The position numbers and the translations under genes are program-made. From Funiculus sociatus GB2-C1 (lineage in GTDB: Bacteria > Cyanobacteriota > Cyanobacteriia > Cyanobacteriales > FACHB-T130), in assembly GCF_039962115.1 (NCBI RefSeq), contig NZ_JAMPKJ010000063.1:1-33864 (forward strand): DNA of 33,864 nucleotides. The letters are read 5' to 3'. Each line of letters begins with the position of its first letter. Positions within the stretch are counted from its first letter, which is position 1. This document shows, piece after piece, positions 8,041 to 15,981 of the stretch. The notes beneath the pieces were generated by a model that was given only the letters and a program-made list of their open reading frames with translations, had not been told where the DNA came from and ran no database searches.

Positions 8041-9141
8041 ATGACAGTTAGCAATAATAACACCAGTAAGAAAAAAGTAGCTATCCTCATCGAGAACGGT
8101 GTGGAAGATTTTGAATTTCAAGTGCCTTACAAAGCGCTACAAATGGCGGGAATGGAAGTGGTTGTACTCGGTTCTCGGATGAACGAGAACTATATTGGTA
8201 AACAAGGCAAATTGTCAATGAAACCGGATGGCACGACAACAGAAGCGATCGCGCTTGATTTCGATGCTGTGATTATCCCCGGTGGCATGGCTCCCGACAC
8301 AATGCGGACAAACCCGAATACAGTCCGCTTCGTACAAGACGCAATGGAAGCAGGAAAACTGGTGGCCGCTGTTTGTCACGGGCCGCAAGTTTTAATTGAA
8401 GGCGACTTGCTGAAAGGTAAACAAGCTACTGGCTTCTTTTCCATCCGCAAAGACATGATGAATGCGGGTGCAAATTATGTAGATGAACCAGTGGTAATTG
8501 ATGGCAACTTGATTACTTCTCGTCAACCGGGAGATTTGCCAATTTTCACCACAGCAATTCTCAGCCGTCTTGGTTACGGTGGCAAAGAAGCGGCTTTACC
8601 AAATGAGAACGATATAACTGCGGAATGGTGGAAACTAGCCGATTCTTGGGGTGGCTCTACCAAGGGCGATATTGTTAAAGGGTTGAATACAGCTCTGACG
8701 GGTGAGCGTTATTCGCAAGAAACATTTGAGCAGTATGCGGAAAAAACTTCAGATCCGGAGTTGCGATCGCTTCTGCAAGACATGATTCAAAATAAGCAGG
8801 GTCACATCCAGATGCTGGAATCTCGCATCAAAGAACTGGGTGAAAACCTCTCGATCCCGGCGCAAGCTGCTGATAAATATGCCAAATTGAAAACTGCCCT
8901 CCAAGGTAGTGATGATACCGATTTGTTGCGTCGGACAATGGGCGATCTCCAAACTGGTGTTGTGGATGTCAATAACCTGCGGGTGAAATTTACCGATCCA
9001 GTTACAACTGCAATTTTGACGCAGATTGAAGTGGAACTTTCAAAGTATGAGCAGTGTTTAGCATCCCTCTACAAAGCACGCATGGCAAGTGGAGAAGTTA
9101 TGCCTGCTAAGCCGACAAGCGCTCCTGCTGTGAAGATGTAA
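8041..9141 (+). CDS. DJ-1/PfpI-family protein fused to a helical C-terminal domain
   Basis: A 366-residue cytosolic protein. Residues 10-180 form a DJ-1/PfpI (class I glutamine amidotransferase-like) domain: E22 in GVEDFE, the nucleophile elbow AVCHGPQ with C112 and H113, and PGGMAPD. Family activities include protease, glyoxalase/deglycase and chaperone functions; which applies here is unknown. Residues about 195-350 are helical and Glu/Gln-rich (TFEQYAEKTSDPELRSLLQD, IEVELSKYEQCLASLYKA), resembling ferritin-like bundles, so the protein is about twice the usual PfpI length. GGAGG precedes the ATG at good spacing. Confidence 0.9.
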   Translation: MTVSNNNTSKKKVAILIENGVEDFEFQVPYKALQMAGMEVVVLGSRMNENYIGKQGKLSMKPDGTTTEAIALDFDAVIIPGGMAPDTMRTNPNTVRFVQDAMEAGKLVAAVCHGPQVLIEGDLLKGKQATGFFSIRKDMMNAGANYVDEPVVIDGNLITSRQPGDLPIFTTAILSRLGYGGKEAALPNENDITAEWWKLADSWGGSTKGDIVKGLNTALTGERYSQETFEQYAEKTSDPELRSLLQDMIQNKQGHIQMLESRIKELGENLSIPAQAADKYAKLKTALQGSDDTDLLRRTMGDLQTGVVDVNNLRVKFTDPVTTAILTQIEVELSKYEQCLASLYKARMASGEVMPAKPTSAPAVKM

Positions 9142-9150
9142 AGTTGGAGT

Positions 9151-9179
9151 TTGTAGGGTGGATAATACCTACCCTACAA
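9151..9179. repeat. Inverted repeat TTGTAGGGT / ACCCTACAA
   Basis: Perfect 9-bp arms with an 11-nt loop lie ten bases after the DJ-1 gene. A short T-stretch follows at 9185-9190, so it could act as a weak terminator. The arms resemble the longer foldback at 11557-11636. Confidence 0.65.
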
Positions 9180-9199
9180 CCCTAATTTTTAGTGTTTTA

Positions 9200-9281
9200 C
9201 CCCTTTTTTAGGGGATGCTTGAGGGGATCTTTTCCAGGTATTTAGCGTTGTTATCCCCCAACCCCTTTTTAAGGGGATGCT
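9200..9281. repeat. Two copies of a CCCCTTTTT-AGGGGATGCT repeat
   Basis: Near-identical 20-mers at 9200-9219 and 9262-9281 each contain a small hairpin (CCCCT/AGGGG). They fill the gap between the DJ-1 and SDR genes; the second copy ends about ten bases before the SDR ribosome site. Confidence 0.75.
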
Positions 9282-9302
9282 CAGAAAAAGCGAGGTTTTA
9301 AG

Positions 9303-10178
9303 GTGAGTAGAAGGTTAGAAGGTAAAGTTGCCATTATCACGGGCGCAGGTGCGGGAATAGGAGAAGCGATCGCGCACAAATTTGCCAAACTTGGTGCCAC
9401 AGTTGTTGTTAATGGACTCCCCGACGACCCCATCAATGAGGTGACAGAAGCGATTAAGCACTATGGTGGAAAAGCGATCGCTTACGCGGGTGATATTTCT
9501 GAAGAAACCCATGCCCAAGCTTGTGTAAAAACAGCAATTGATCATTTTGGGCGATTGGATATTTTAGTAAATAATGCAGGTGTTTTTCTCGCGACTGCGG
9601 AAACTCAGGATTATCCAATCGATATTTTTGATAAAACCATACGGATGAATATCCGTTCCGCGTTTTTGATGACAAAGTATGCTCTACCGCACTTACAAAA
9701 AACGCACGGTAACATCGTCTCCGCTGGTTCTGAGGCTGGTTTCAATGGAATAGCAAGAAATTCCCCATATGGCGGTACAAAAGGCTGGATGCACTCATTT
9801 ATGAAAGGCGTTGCTGTTGAGCAAGCCAAGTATGGTGTCCGCGCTAATTGTGTTTGTCCCGGTGCAATTGATACTGCTTGGACGCACAAAGAAACGGGGC
9901 CAATGGATGCAAAAATGGAAAAAATGTTGATTAATGCAACTCCGATGGCTCGACGCGGTACAGCGGAAGAAATGGCAAATGTTTATGCTTTTATTGCCTC
10001 GGATGAAGCAAGTTATGTTACGGGTGCTTTGTGGTTAGCTGATGGCGGTGTCACAGTCGCCAAAGGAAGTGTAGGCGAAGAAACTCCAGAGGAATTGCGT
10101 GCTGAACCGCAAGGAGAACTCCGTCTAGATCATTCCAGGGAAGGGCTAGAAAATAAAGAAGTTCAAACTGTTAGTTAG
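9303..10178 (+). CDS. Short-chain dehydrogenase/reductase (SDR)
   Basis: A 291-residue classical SDR. The Rossmann motif TGAGAGIG spans 13-20, NNAG is at 90-93, N116 is the structural Asn, S143, Y156 and K160 form the catalytic set (YGGTK), and the PGAIDT loop is present. The C-terminal 30 residues beyond the SDR core are acidic and unlike the usual end. The resemblance is to glucose-1-dehydrogenase-like or 3-oxoacyl-reductase-like SDRs; the substrate is unknown. It starts at GTG 9303 with GAGG at 9292-9295. Its place between the DJ-1 protein and the SRPBCC protein fits a carbonyl-detoxifying or stress role. Confidence 0.92.
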   Translation: MSRRLEGKVAIITGAGAGIGEAIAHKFAKLGATVVVNGLPDDPINEVTEAIKHYGGKAIAYAGDISEETHAQACVKTAIDHFGRLDILVNNAGVFLATAETQDYPIDIFDKTIRMNIRSAFLMTKYALPHLQKTHGNIVSAGSEAGFNGIARNSPYGGTKGWMHSFMKGVAVEQAKYGVRANCVCPGAIDTAWTHKETGPMDAKMEKMLINATPMARRGTAEEMANVYAFIASDEASYVTGALWLADGGVTVAKGSVGEETPEELRAEPQGELRLDHSREGLENKEVQTVS

Positions 10179-10242
10179 GGGTTGGGGGCTGGGGACTAGG
10201 TACTGGGAAAGATTATTTCCAATCCCCAATCCCCAATTCCCA
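10178..10242. repeat. Degenerate STRR heptamers, fold-back block
   Basis: A G-rich run of degenerate heptamers (10178-10207) is followed by CCAATCCCCAATCCCC-type heptamers (10219-10242). The arms are complementary, as in the block at 6067-6167. It lies immediately after the SDR stop codon and may act as a transcript hairpin. Confidence 0.8.
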
Positions 10243-10273
10243 CTTTTCTATTACCAATTGAGGAAATTAAGAA

Positions 10274-10990
10274 ATGGCATCAAGTCAAGATATCGTACCC
10301 AGTAATCAGCCGGAAGGTAGTAGCAGTAGCAATGTGTCAGATGTTGAACGTTGGGGTTCGCTAATTAGCGGCGGCGCAATGGTGCTAATGGGTTTAAGAC
10401 AACGTTCTCTGAGGGGAGCCTTGATGGCGATCGCAGGCGGAAGTTTAGTTTATCACGGCGCAAAAGCAGATAAAAGCATTCAAGACACCATACAGGAAAA
10501 AGCGGCCATGAGTGACAGCATTAAAGTTGAAAAAACTGTAACGATAAACAAACCAGCAGACGAACTTTATCGCTTTTGGCATAACTTTGAGAACCTGCCC
10601 AACTTTATGAAGCATCTCAAGTCTGTGACAGTTTACAATGAGACGCGATCGCACTGGATAGCTAATGCACCCTTGGGCGCAAGTGTGGAGTGGGATGCAG
10701 ACATAATTAACCAGAAAGAAAACGAGTTTATTGCGTGGGCTTCTGCTGAAGACGCAGATATTGATAACTCTGGTTTTGTTCGGTTTACGCCTGCACCAAA
10801 CAATCGCGGTACAGAAGTAAAAGTCGTCATTGAGTATAACCCGCCCGGTGGTGCAGTTGGGGCAGCGATCGCTAAACTTTTCGGTGAAGCACCACAACAG
10901 CAAATCGGAGACGATCTCCGCCGCTTTAAAATGCTCATGGAAGCTGGCGAAATTGCCACCACAGAAGGTCAACCTTCCGGAAGAAGTTAA
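10274..10990 (+). CDS. Membrane-anchored SRPBCC (cyclase/dehydrase-type) protein
   Basis: A 238-residue protein. The N-terminal part (about 27-65) has two short hydrophobic stretches around LISGGAMVLMGLRQRSLRGA, resembling the YgaP/DUF2892-type membrane hairpin. Residues about 82-230 form an SRPBCC/polyketide-cyclase-2 domain: IKVEKTVTINKPADELYRFW, FENLPNFMKHLKSV, and the C-terminal helix DDLRRFKMLMEAGEI. SRPBCC domains bind hydrophobic ligands; no ligand can be named. Residues 82-107 and 205-238 are echoed in the 60-residue ORF at 14965. GAGG upstream of the ATG is a plausible ribosome site. Confidence 0.88.
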   Translation: MASSQDIVPSNQPEGSSSSNVSDVERWGSLISGGAMVLMGLRQRSLRGALMAIAGGSLVYHGAKADKSIQDTIQEKAAMSDSIKVEKTVTINKPADELYRFWHNFENLPNFMKHLKSVTVYNETRSHWIANAPLGASVEWDADIINQKENEFIAWASAEDADIDNSGFVRFTPAPNNRGTEVKVVIEYNPPGGAVGAAIAKLFGEAPQQQIGDDLRRFKMLMEAGEIATTEGQPSGRS

Positions 10991-11071
10991 GAATTTTATC
11001 CTATGGGATTCTTAAAAAAGGGCAGCTGAATTGTTGCCTTCAAACTTTAAAACTCGTAATGGAGAAACCAA

Positions 11072-11476
11072 ATGAATCAAACAATTAAGCGACTACAGAA
11101 TATTGGCTTACGCCTGGTTACAGTTTTTCTGGCAGCGATCGCATTTTTAGTCATTCCGGCTTTTAGCAACAGCGTGTCGGTGCAAGCGCAAGCAGCAGAA
11201 ACCCGCTTTGATCCCGCTGATCCTTACGCAATCGACAGCGAGACGATTGAGAAAGTCAAAGACATGGCTGAAGACCATGTAGGCGACAGAGGAAGTATTG
11301 GCAATACTGGCTTGAAGAACATCAAAAAGCTAGGAGAAAATATTTCCGAAACAACTGACGTTATCCGCAGCCAAAGGTTTGATAACGATCGAGGCGCTGA
11401 TATGGGCGATCCTCGTGTTGTTCAAGACAAAAATTATGAGGGAATATCCGTAACTAAAGACCGCGCACCCAGGTAA
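11072..11476 (+). CDS. Small exported hypothetical protein, copy 1
   Basis: A 134-residue protein with an N-terminal signal peptide (LRLVTVFLAAIAFLV, cleavage expected after VQAQA at about 37-41). The mature part is hydrophilic and rich in Asp and Lys, with no recognised domain. The signal region closely resembles that of the protein at 13105 (MNxxIxxLQNxxLR, FLxAxA, QAQA), so the two are paralogues with diverged mature parts. GGAGAAA precedes the ATG. Each copy precedes a zinc dehydrogenase gene. Likely periplasmic or lumenal; function unknown. Confidence 0.82.
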   Translation: MNQTIKRLQNIGLRLVTVFLAAIAFLVIPAFSNSVSVQAQAAETRFDPADPYAIDSETIEKVKDMAEDHVGDRGSIGNTGLKNIKKLGENISETTDVIRSQRFDNDRGADMGDPRVVQDKNYEGISVTKDRAPR

Positions 11477-11556
11477 TTTGACTTCTACAACACTGGTTGT
11501 GAAATTAACTGAGAACTGACCTAATACACTTCATTTAGGGCTAAAAAGCTAAAGCC

Positions 11557-11636
11557 ATTGTAGGTTGGGTCTTTGGAGTAAACCTCAATCGTGAGCAGCA
11601 TTTGTTGAGGTTCCCATATTCAACCCAACCTACAAT
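11557..11636. repeat. Nested fold-back element
   Basis: Perfect 14-bp outer arms ATTGTAGGTTGGGT (11557-11570) and ACCCAACCTACAAT (11623-11636) enclose 8-bp arms AACCTCAA (11581-11588) and TTGAGGTT (11605-11612). The 80-bp unit in a 386-base gap looks like a small palindromic mobile repeat rather than a terminator. Confidence 0.75.
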
Positions 11637-11698
11637 TATCCCTTAATTGAACGGTATTCAGAGCTAACAGAAGACGCTTCGGTTAGACAATCAGAAGA

Positions 11699-11765
11699 AA
11701 GAAACCGGATTTCAAGGTGATAAATGGGCAACTGAGTTATCAGGAAAACTAAGAAACCGGATTTC
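11699..11765. repeat. Direct repeat AAGAAACCGGATTTC, two copies
   Basis: The 15-mer occurs at 11699-11713 and 11751-11765, in the gap before the first dehydrogenase gene. The word is near-palindromic and related to the AAACCCGGTTTCTT hairpin at 15684. The rest of this 386-base gap, apart from the fold-back element, shows nothing recognisable. Confidence 0.65.
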
Positions 11766-11862
11766 TTCCTTAAAAGTGCTGAGTGTTTCGGCTAAGGGTG
11801 CTGAGTAGTTAGAAGCAGATCGAAACGTTTGCACAATCCAAAATCTCAAATCCGAATAAGAT

Positions 11863-13032
11863 ATGAAAGCTGTTTGTTGGTACGGTGCAAATGATGTGCG
11901 GGTCGAAAACGTACCTGATCCGAGAATTCTCAACCCGCGCGATGCCATCCTCAAAATTACATCAGCAACCATCTGCGGTTCTGACTTGCACATTTACGAT
12001 GGCTACATCCCGACGATGAAACAGGGTGACATTCTAGGTCACGAATTTATGGGGGAAGTCGTCGAAATTGGCAGTCAAGTCAAAACGTTGAAAAAAGGCG
12101 ATCGCGTAGTCGTCTCTTCCATCATCGGCTGCGGTCAATGCAACTATTGCAATCAGCAAAAGTGGTCATTGTGCGACAACTCTAACCCCAACGCTTGGAT
12201 GCAAGAGAAAGTATTCGGGTTTGGCACATCCGGAATCTTCGGCTACTCCCACTTATTCGGTGGCTACGCAGGTGCCTTTGCTGAATACGTGCGCGTTCCC
12301 TTCGCCGATCATGGTGCAGTCAAAGTTCCTCAAGACATCCCCGATGAAAAAATCCTGCCCATCTCCGACGCTTTCCCCACAGGCTACATGGGTGCAGAAT
12401 TCTGCAATATTCAGCCCGGAGATATCGTAGCAATCTGGGGTTGCGGCCCGGTCGGATTATTCGCCATGCGAAGCGCCTATATGCTCGGTGCCGAGAGAGT
12501 TATCGCCATCGACCGCGTTCCCGAACGCCTCCAAATGGCTAGAGACTTCGGCAAAGCCGAGACTATCAACTACGAGGAAGTTGATGCTGGCGAAGCACTT
12601 AAAGAAATGACCGGAGGACGCGGCCCGGATTCCTGTCTTGATGCTGTGGGACTAGAAGCACACGGCATGGGTCTTGAGGGATTTTTCGACGAAGCCAAAC
12701 AGTCGGTACGCCTGGAAACCGACCGCCCCTCAGTGCTGCGGCAAATGATGGTGGCTTGTCGCAAAGGCGGCACCTTGTCAATTATGGGCGTTTATAGTGG
12801 CTTTGTGGACAAAATGCCGATGGGTGCAGCCTTTAACAAAGGCTTGACCTTCAGAATGGGGCAAATGTTCGGTCAGAAGTATATGCCGATGTTGTTGGAT
12901 CGAGTTATGAATGGCGAAATCGATCCATCTGTCGTGTTTACCCATCGCTTACCTCTTGAAGAAACGAAGCAAGGCTTTGAAATTTTCAAGCACAAAAAAG
13001 ATAACTGCATCAAAGTGCTGCTAAAGCCTTGA
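11863..13032 (+). CDS. Zinc-dependent dehydrogenase (formaldehyde/alcohol type), copy 1
   Basis: A 389-residue medium-chain dehydrogenase. Catalytic zinc ligands are C38 (ICGSD) and H60-E61 (GHEFMG); structural zinc ligands are C90, C93, C96 and C104 (C-x2-C-x2-C-x7-C). The NAD-binding motif GCGPVG lies at about 200. The insertion around [14 protein letters not shown] and the C-terminal HKKDNCIKV are typical of the FdhA-like group named after glutathione-independent formaldehyde dehydrogenase. It should oxidise an alcohol or aldehyde adduct with NAD; the physiological substrate is unknown. It is a close paralogue of the gene at 13786, with every metal ligand kept. The ribosome site is weak. 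Confidence 0.93.
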   Translation: MKAVCWYGANDVRVENVPDPRILNPRDAILKITSATICGSDLHIYDGYIPTMKQGDILGHEFMGEVVEIGSQVKTLKKGDRVVVSSIIGCGQCNYCNQQKWSLCDNSNPNAWMQEKVFGFGTSGIFGYSHLFGGYAGAFAEYVRVPFADHGAVKVPQDIPDEKILPISDAFPTGYMGAEFCNIQPGDIVAIWGCGPVGLFAMRSAYMLGAERVIAIDRVPERLQMARDFGKAETINYEEVDAGEALKEMTGGRGPDSCLDAVGLEAHGMGLEGFFDEAKQSVRLETDRPSVLRQMMVACRKGGTLSIMGVYSGFVDKMPMGAAFNKGLTFRMGQMFGQKYMPMLLDRVMNGEIDPSVVFTHRLPLEETKQGFEIFKHKKDNCIKVLLKP

Positions 13033-13104
13033 AATAGCTAAGAGTAATCCACAATTAGCAATTAGTCATTAGCAGCATTCACATTATCAAATGGAGTTTT
13101 TTCG

Positions 13105-13533
13105 ATGAACAAAGTAATTTCTTTTCTGCAAAATGTTCGCTTGCGCCAGATTGTAAGTGCTTTTCTGGTCGCAGTAGCACTTTTGGTTGGCAGCGCTTTC
13201 GGTTACGGCAACCAAATTCAAGCGCAAGCTAATTCCACTACATTGACACCAGAGGCTGATTCTTACAAAGTTAAAGGTGCTGATAGTTCGCTACGTACTG
13301 ACATTGGAAATGCCACTAACCAGGCTGAAGATACGGGCAGCAGCATAATTGATAAAATTGAAGATGTTGCTGAAAATATCAAAGAGAAGCTGAATCTTGA
13401 CGAACCGCTTCCCCCCAGCACTAAGAAGTTTATCAATCAAGTTGAAGACGCTACGGGAGTAGATGACGGCTTAGAGCAAGGTATCAATGATGCTGCTAAT
13501 AACGTTACCAGCAGCAAACCTTATTACAAGTAA
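13105..13533 (+). CDS. Small exported hypothetical protein, copy 2
   Basis: A 142-residue protein with a signal peptide (LRQIVSAFLVAVALLVGSAF, predicted cleavage after IQAQA). The mature part is acidic, Asn/Asp-rich and helical (SIIDKIEDVAENIKEKLN, KKFINQVEDATG), with no recognised domain. Its N-terminus matches that of the protein at 11072. GGAG precedes the ATG. A MITE-like element separates it from the second dehydrogenase gene. Likely periplasmic; role unknown. Confidence 0.82.
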   Translation: MNKVISFLQNVRLRQIVSAFLVAVALLVGSAFGYGNQIQAQANSTTLTPEADSYKVKGADSSLRTDIGNATNQAEDTGSSIIDKIEDVAENIKEKLNLDEPLPPSTKKFINQVEDATGVDDGLEQGINDAANNVTSSKPYYK

Positions 13534-13554
13534 TTCGCACTCATTAGCCAGAAC

Positions 13555-13741
13555 TATAGCAATCCTAATCGATTTTAAAAACTTTCTTCTTTTTCTCTTT
13601 CCTTCGTGTACTTCGCGCCTTTGCGGTTCGTAAAAAAAAGAAAATTTAACAAACCGCGTTGGTGGAGTCTGCGCGTTAGCGCTTAGACGCGCAGGTAAGA
13701 GAGAAAAGAGAAAATTGTATGAATCATTTAGGGCTGCTATA
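13555..13741. mobile_element. MITE-like element with about 21-bp terminal inverted repeats
   Basis: The left end TATAGCAATCCTAATCGATT (13555 on) and the right end GAATCATTTAGGGCTGCTATA (13721-13741) are imperfect inverted repeats. The interior (187 bp in total) has no ORF; it has a pyrimidine tract and the self-complementary GCGCGTTAGCGC region near 13672. Related ends occur at 25644 and 27823. A TA target duplication is possible but cannot be told from the repeat ends. Confidence 0.65.
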
Positions 13742-13785
13742 CCTAGCTAATGACTAATAACTAATGATTTAAGGAGAAAAATTTA

Positions 13786-14955
13786 ATGAAAGCAGTTTGC
13801 TGGCATGGTGCAAATGATGTGCGGGTGGATACAGTACCCGATCCAAAAATTCTCAACCCACGTGATGCAATTATTAAAATTACATCTACGGCGATTTGCG
13901 GTTCCGACTTGCACCTTTACGACGGCTACATCCCTACGATGCAGGCCGGAGATATTCTCGGTCACGAGTTCATGGGGGAAGTCGTTGAACTTGGGAGTGC
14001 GGTAAAAAATGTAAAAGTAGGCGATCGCGTAGTCGTCCCCTTCACCATCGCCTGCGGCAGCTGCTTCTTCTGCAACCGCGACTTGTGGTCTTTGTGTGAC
14101 AACTCCAACCCCAACGCTTGGATGGCAGAACAAATGATGGGTCATTCGCCATCAGGACTCTTCGGCTACTCCCACTTGTTCGGCGGTTACGCTGGAGGTC
14201 AGGCAGAATATGCGCGGGTGCCATTTGCCGATGTCGGCTTGTTCAAAATTCCCGACGGTTTAACAGACGATCAGGTGCTTTTCCTCACCGACATCTTCCC
14301 CACCGGATACATGGCGGCGGAAAATTGCAATATTCAACCTGGTGATACCGTAGCCGTCTGGGGTTGCGGCCCTGTAGGACAGTTTGCTATCAAAAGTGCC
14401 TTTATGCTAGGTGCAGAGCGCGTCATCGCTATTGACCGCATTCCCGAACGCCTACAAATGGCGAAAGAGCAATGCGGGGCGGAAGTTCTCAACTATGAAG
14501 AAATTGAGGTTGGCGACGCACTTAAAGAAATGACAGGCGGACGCGGGCCTGATTCTTGTCTGGATGCAGTCGGGATGGAGGCTCACGGTACAGGGCCTAT
14601 GGCATTATACGACCAGGTAAAGCAAGCCGTGCGTCTGGAAACCGACCGACCCACCGCCCTGCGCCAAGTAATGCTTGCTTGCAGCAAAGGCGGTCATGTA
14701 TCGCTGGCGGGTGTTTACGGTGGCTTCCTTGACAAAATCCCAATGGGTGCAGCTTTTAACAAAGGCTTGACATTCAAAATGGGGCAAACCCATGTCCATA
14801 GATACTTAAAACCGTTGCTGGAACGTGTGCAGAACGGCGAAATTGATCCGTCTTTCGTAATCACACATCGTTTGCCTTTAGATGAAGCAAAGCACGGTTA
14901 CGAGATTTTTAAGCATAAAAAAGACAATTGCATCAAGGTTGTACTAAAACCGTGA
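13786..14955 (+). CDS. Zinc-dependent dehydrogenase (formaldehyde/alcohol type), copy 2
   Basis: 389 residues, the same length as the gene at 11863 and about three quarters identical by eye. Ligands are conserved: C38, H60, E61 for catalytic zinc; C90, C93, C96, C104 for structural zinc; GCGPVG for NAD binding. Differences cluster in the 83-100 stretch and around 115-122, where MGHSPSG replaces GFGTSG, possibly changing specificity. AAGGAG stands nine bases before the ATG, a far better ribosome site than copy 1 has. Ten bases after its stop begins the internally deleted SRPBCC copy. Confidence 0.93.
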   Translation: MKAVCWHGANDVRVDTVPDPKILNPRDAIIKITSTAICGSDLHLYDGYIPTMQAGDILGHEFMGEVVELGSAVKNVKVGDRVVVPFTIACGSCFFCNRDLWSLCDNSNPNAWMAEQMMGHSPSGLFGYSHLFGGYAGGQAEYARVPFADVGLFKIPDGLTDDQVLFLTDIFPTGYMAAENCNIQPGDTVAVWGCGPVGQFAIKSAFMLGAERVIAIDRIPERLQMAKEQCGAEVLNYEEIEVGDALKEMTGGRGPDSCLDAVGMEAHGTGPMALYDQVKQAVRLETDRPTALRQVMLACSKGGHVSLAGVYGGFLDKIPMGAAFNKGLTFKMGQTHVHRYLKPLLERVQNGEIDPSFVITHRLPLDEAKHGYEIFKHKKDNCIKVVLKP

Positions 14956-14964
14956 GGTGAGAGG

Positions 14965-15147
14965 GTGGATATCGACCAAGGCATAAAGCTTGAAAAAAAG
15001 GTGATGATCGAAAAATCCCTCCTTGAAATTTATCGCTTTATCGAAGAACTAGAACAGCAAGCAAAAGCCAATCAGCAAAGGTTTAAAGAAGCGATACAAG
15101 CAGCCGAAATCCTCACCACTGAAAGTCAATCTTCAGGGCTTAAGTAA
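14965..15147 (+). CDS. 60-residue internally deleted SRPBCC paralogue
   Basis: A short ORF starting at GTG with GAGAGG close upstream, ten bases after the dehydrogenase stop. Its first half (IKLEKKVMIEKSLLEIYRF) matches residues 82-103 of the SRPBCC protein at 10274 (IKVEKTVTINKPADELYRF). Its second half (QRFKEAIQAAEILTTESQS) matches that protein's last 30 residues (RRFKMLMEAGEIATTEGQP). About 105 residues of the beta-sheet core are missing, so it cannot form the ligand pocket. The reading frame and start are intact; it is either a decaying remnant or a retained helical mini-protein. Confidence 0.7.
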   Translation: MDIDQGIKLEKKVMIEKSLLEIYRFIEELEQQAKANQQRFKEAIQAAEILTTESQSSGLK

Positions 15148-15172
15148 GCTGCTAATATCCTTTAATTTGCAC

Positions 15173-15213
15173 AGTGGAGCGGGCATTTTGTCCTCTCCAC
15201 TATAAAATTTTTT
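15173..15213 (+). terminator. Possible terminator after the dehydrogenase/mini-SRPBCC pair
   Basis: AGTGGAG (15173-15179) pairs with CTCCACT (15195-15201) across a 15-nt loop, then ATAAAATTTTTTT follows. The stem is short, so the call is tentative. Confidence 0.45.
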
Positions 15214-15301
15214 ATTTGGTGCAGGCTGTAAAGCTGATGATGGCGATTTACACCGCCCGATCTGGCAAAAAAATCAAACTTTAAATAAGGAGCAACGAAA
15301 C

Positions 15302-15643
15302 ATGAGCGATACAACTGTAATGAAAGTAGACTCTACTAATTCCCCTAAAGGTGAGATGGGACAAAAATATCTCGCATCAGGCAAAACTGTCTCAATGCGC
15401 CTTTGGGAAGATGAGCAACCAGGTGAACCCAAAGAACCAGCTGCACGCGATTATGAAACTGTCGGCTACGTAATCAAAGGTCGCGCCGAGTTGCACCTTG
15501 AGAGCCAGATGGTATTACTGGAATCGGGCGATTCTTGGGTAGTTCCCAAAGGTACATCCCACACCTACCGGATTCTCGAACCCTTTACAGCAGTTGAAGC
15601 AACCAGTCCACCCGCTCAAGTTCACGGACGCGACGAGAATTAA
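15302..15643 (+). CDS. Cupin domain protein
   Basis: A 113-residue single-domain cupin. The beta-barrel pattern is visible: YETVGYVIKGRAELHL (first cupin motif region) and LLESGDSWVVPKGTSHTY (second motif with the G-D-x-W-x-x-P-x-G-x-x-H core). The first motif lacks the usual His pair, so metal binding may be weak or absent. No substrate can be named. AAGGAG stands ten bases before the ATG. It lies between the dehydrogenase duplicate and the Mn-catalase on the same strand and ends in a strong terminator. Confidence 0.88.
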   Translation: MSDTTVMKVDSTNSPKGEMGQKYLASGKTVSMRLWEDEQPGEPKEPAARDYETVGYVIKGRAELHLESQMVLLESGDSWVVPKGTSHTYRILEPFTAVEATSPPAQVHGRDEN

Positions 15644-15683
15644 GCCAAGGCTTGTATATAAGCTCACTTGAAAAAGTAACAAT

Positions 15684-15719
15684 AAAAAACCCGGTTTCTT
15701 CAAGAAGGCGGGTTTTTTT
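15684..15719 (+). terminator. Intrinsic terminator after the cupin gene
   Basis: AAAAAACCCG (15684-15693) pairs with CGGGTTTTTT (15709-15718), with a further TTC/GAA pairing inside, and ends in a T-run. The A-run and T-run on either side make it potentially bidirectional. The AACCCGGTTTCTT word is a common cyanobacterial hairpin sequence. Confidence 0.85.
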
Positions 15720-15981
15720 ATGTTGGTGATAATTTAGACGTTAGTATAGTTAAATATTTTAATAATTCAACAATAAATATATACATATTGATGAAAAAAT
15801 AAAAAAAATATTAGTTTAAAGTTGTCCTCCTACAGGCTGATGTACAGCCATAAAATCGATAGTTAACTAAAAGGCATAAAGGACACAATTTTTGAGTTTT
15901 GAGCGGTGACATATCTGGGGAAATGACTAATTTGTAACCTTAGATATTGTCCTAACGCTCAATTCAACTAAGGAGATTTGA
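15720..15981. other. AT-rich region upstream of Mn-catalase
   Basis: About 260 bases with no gene. The first part is extremely AT-rich (15725-15815). AAGGAG at 15970-15975 is the ribosome site of the catalase gene. A promoter is expected because a strong terminator precedes it, but no motif is assigned. Confidence 0.5.

Noticed and set aside
10445-10972. 175-codon open frame on the minus strand antisense to the SRPBCC gene
   Set aside because: Cys/Phe-rich low-likelihood protein, no ribosome site, and it lies wholly opposite a gene with clear domain motifs.
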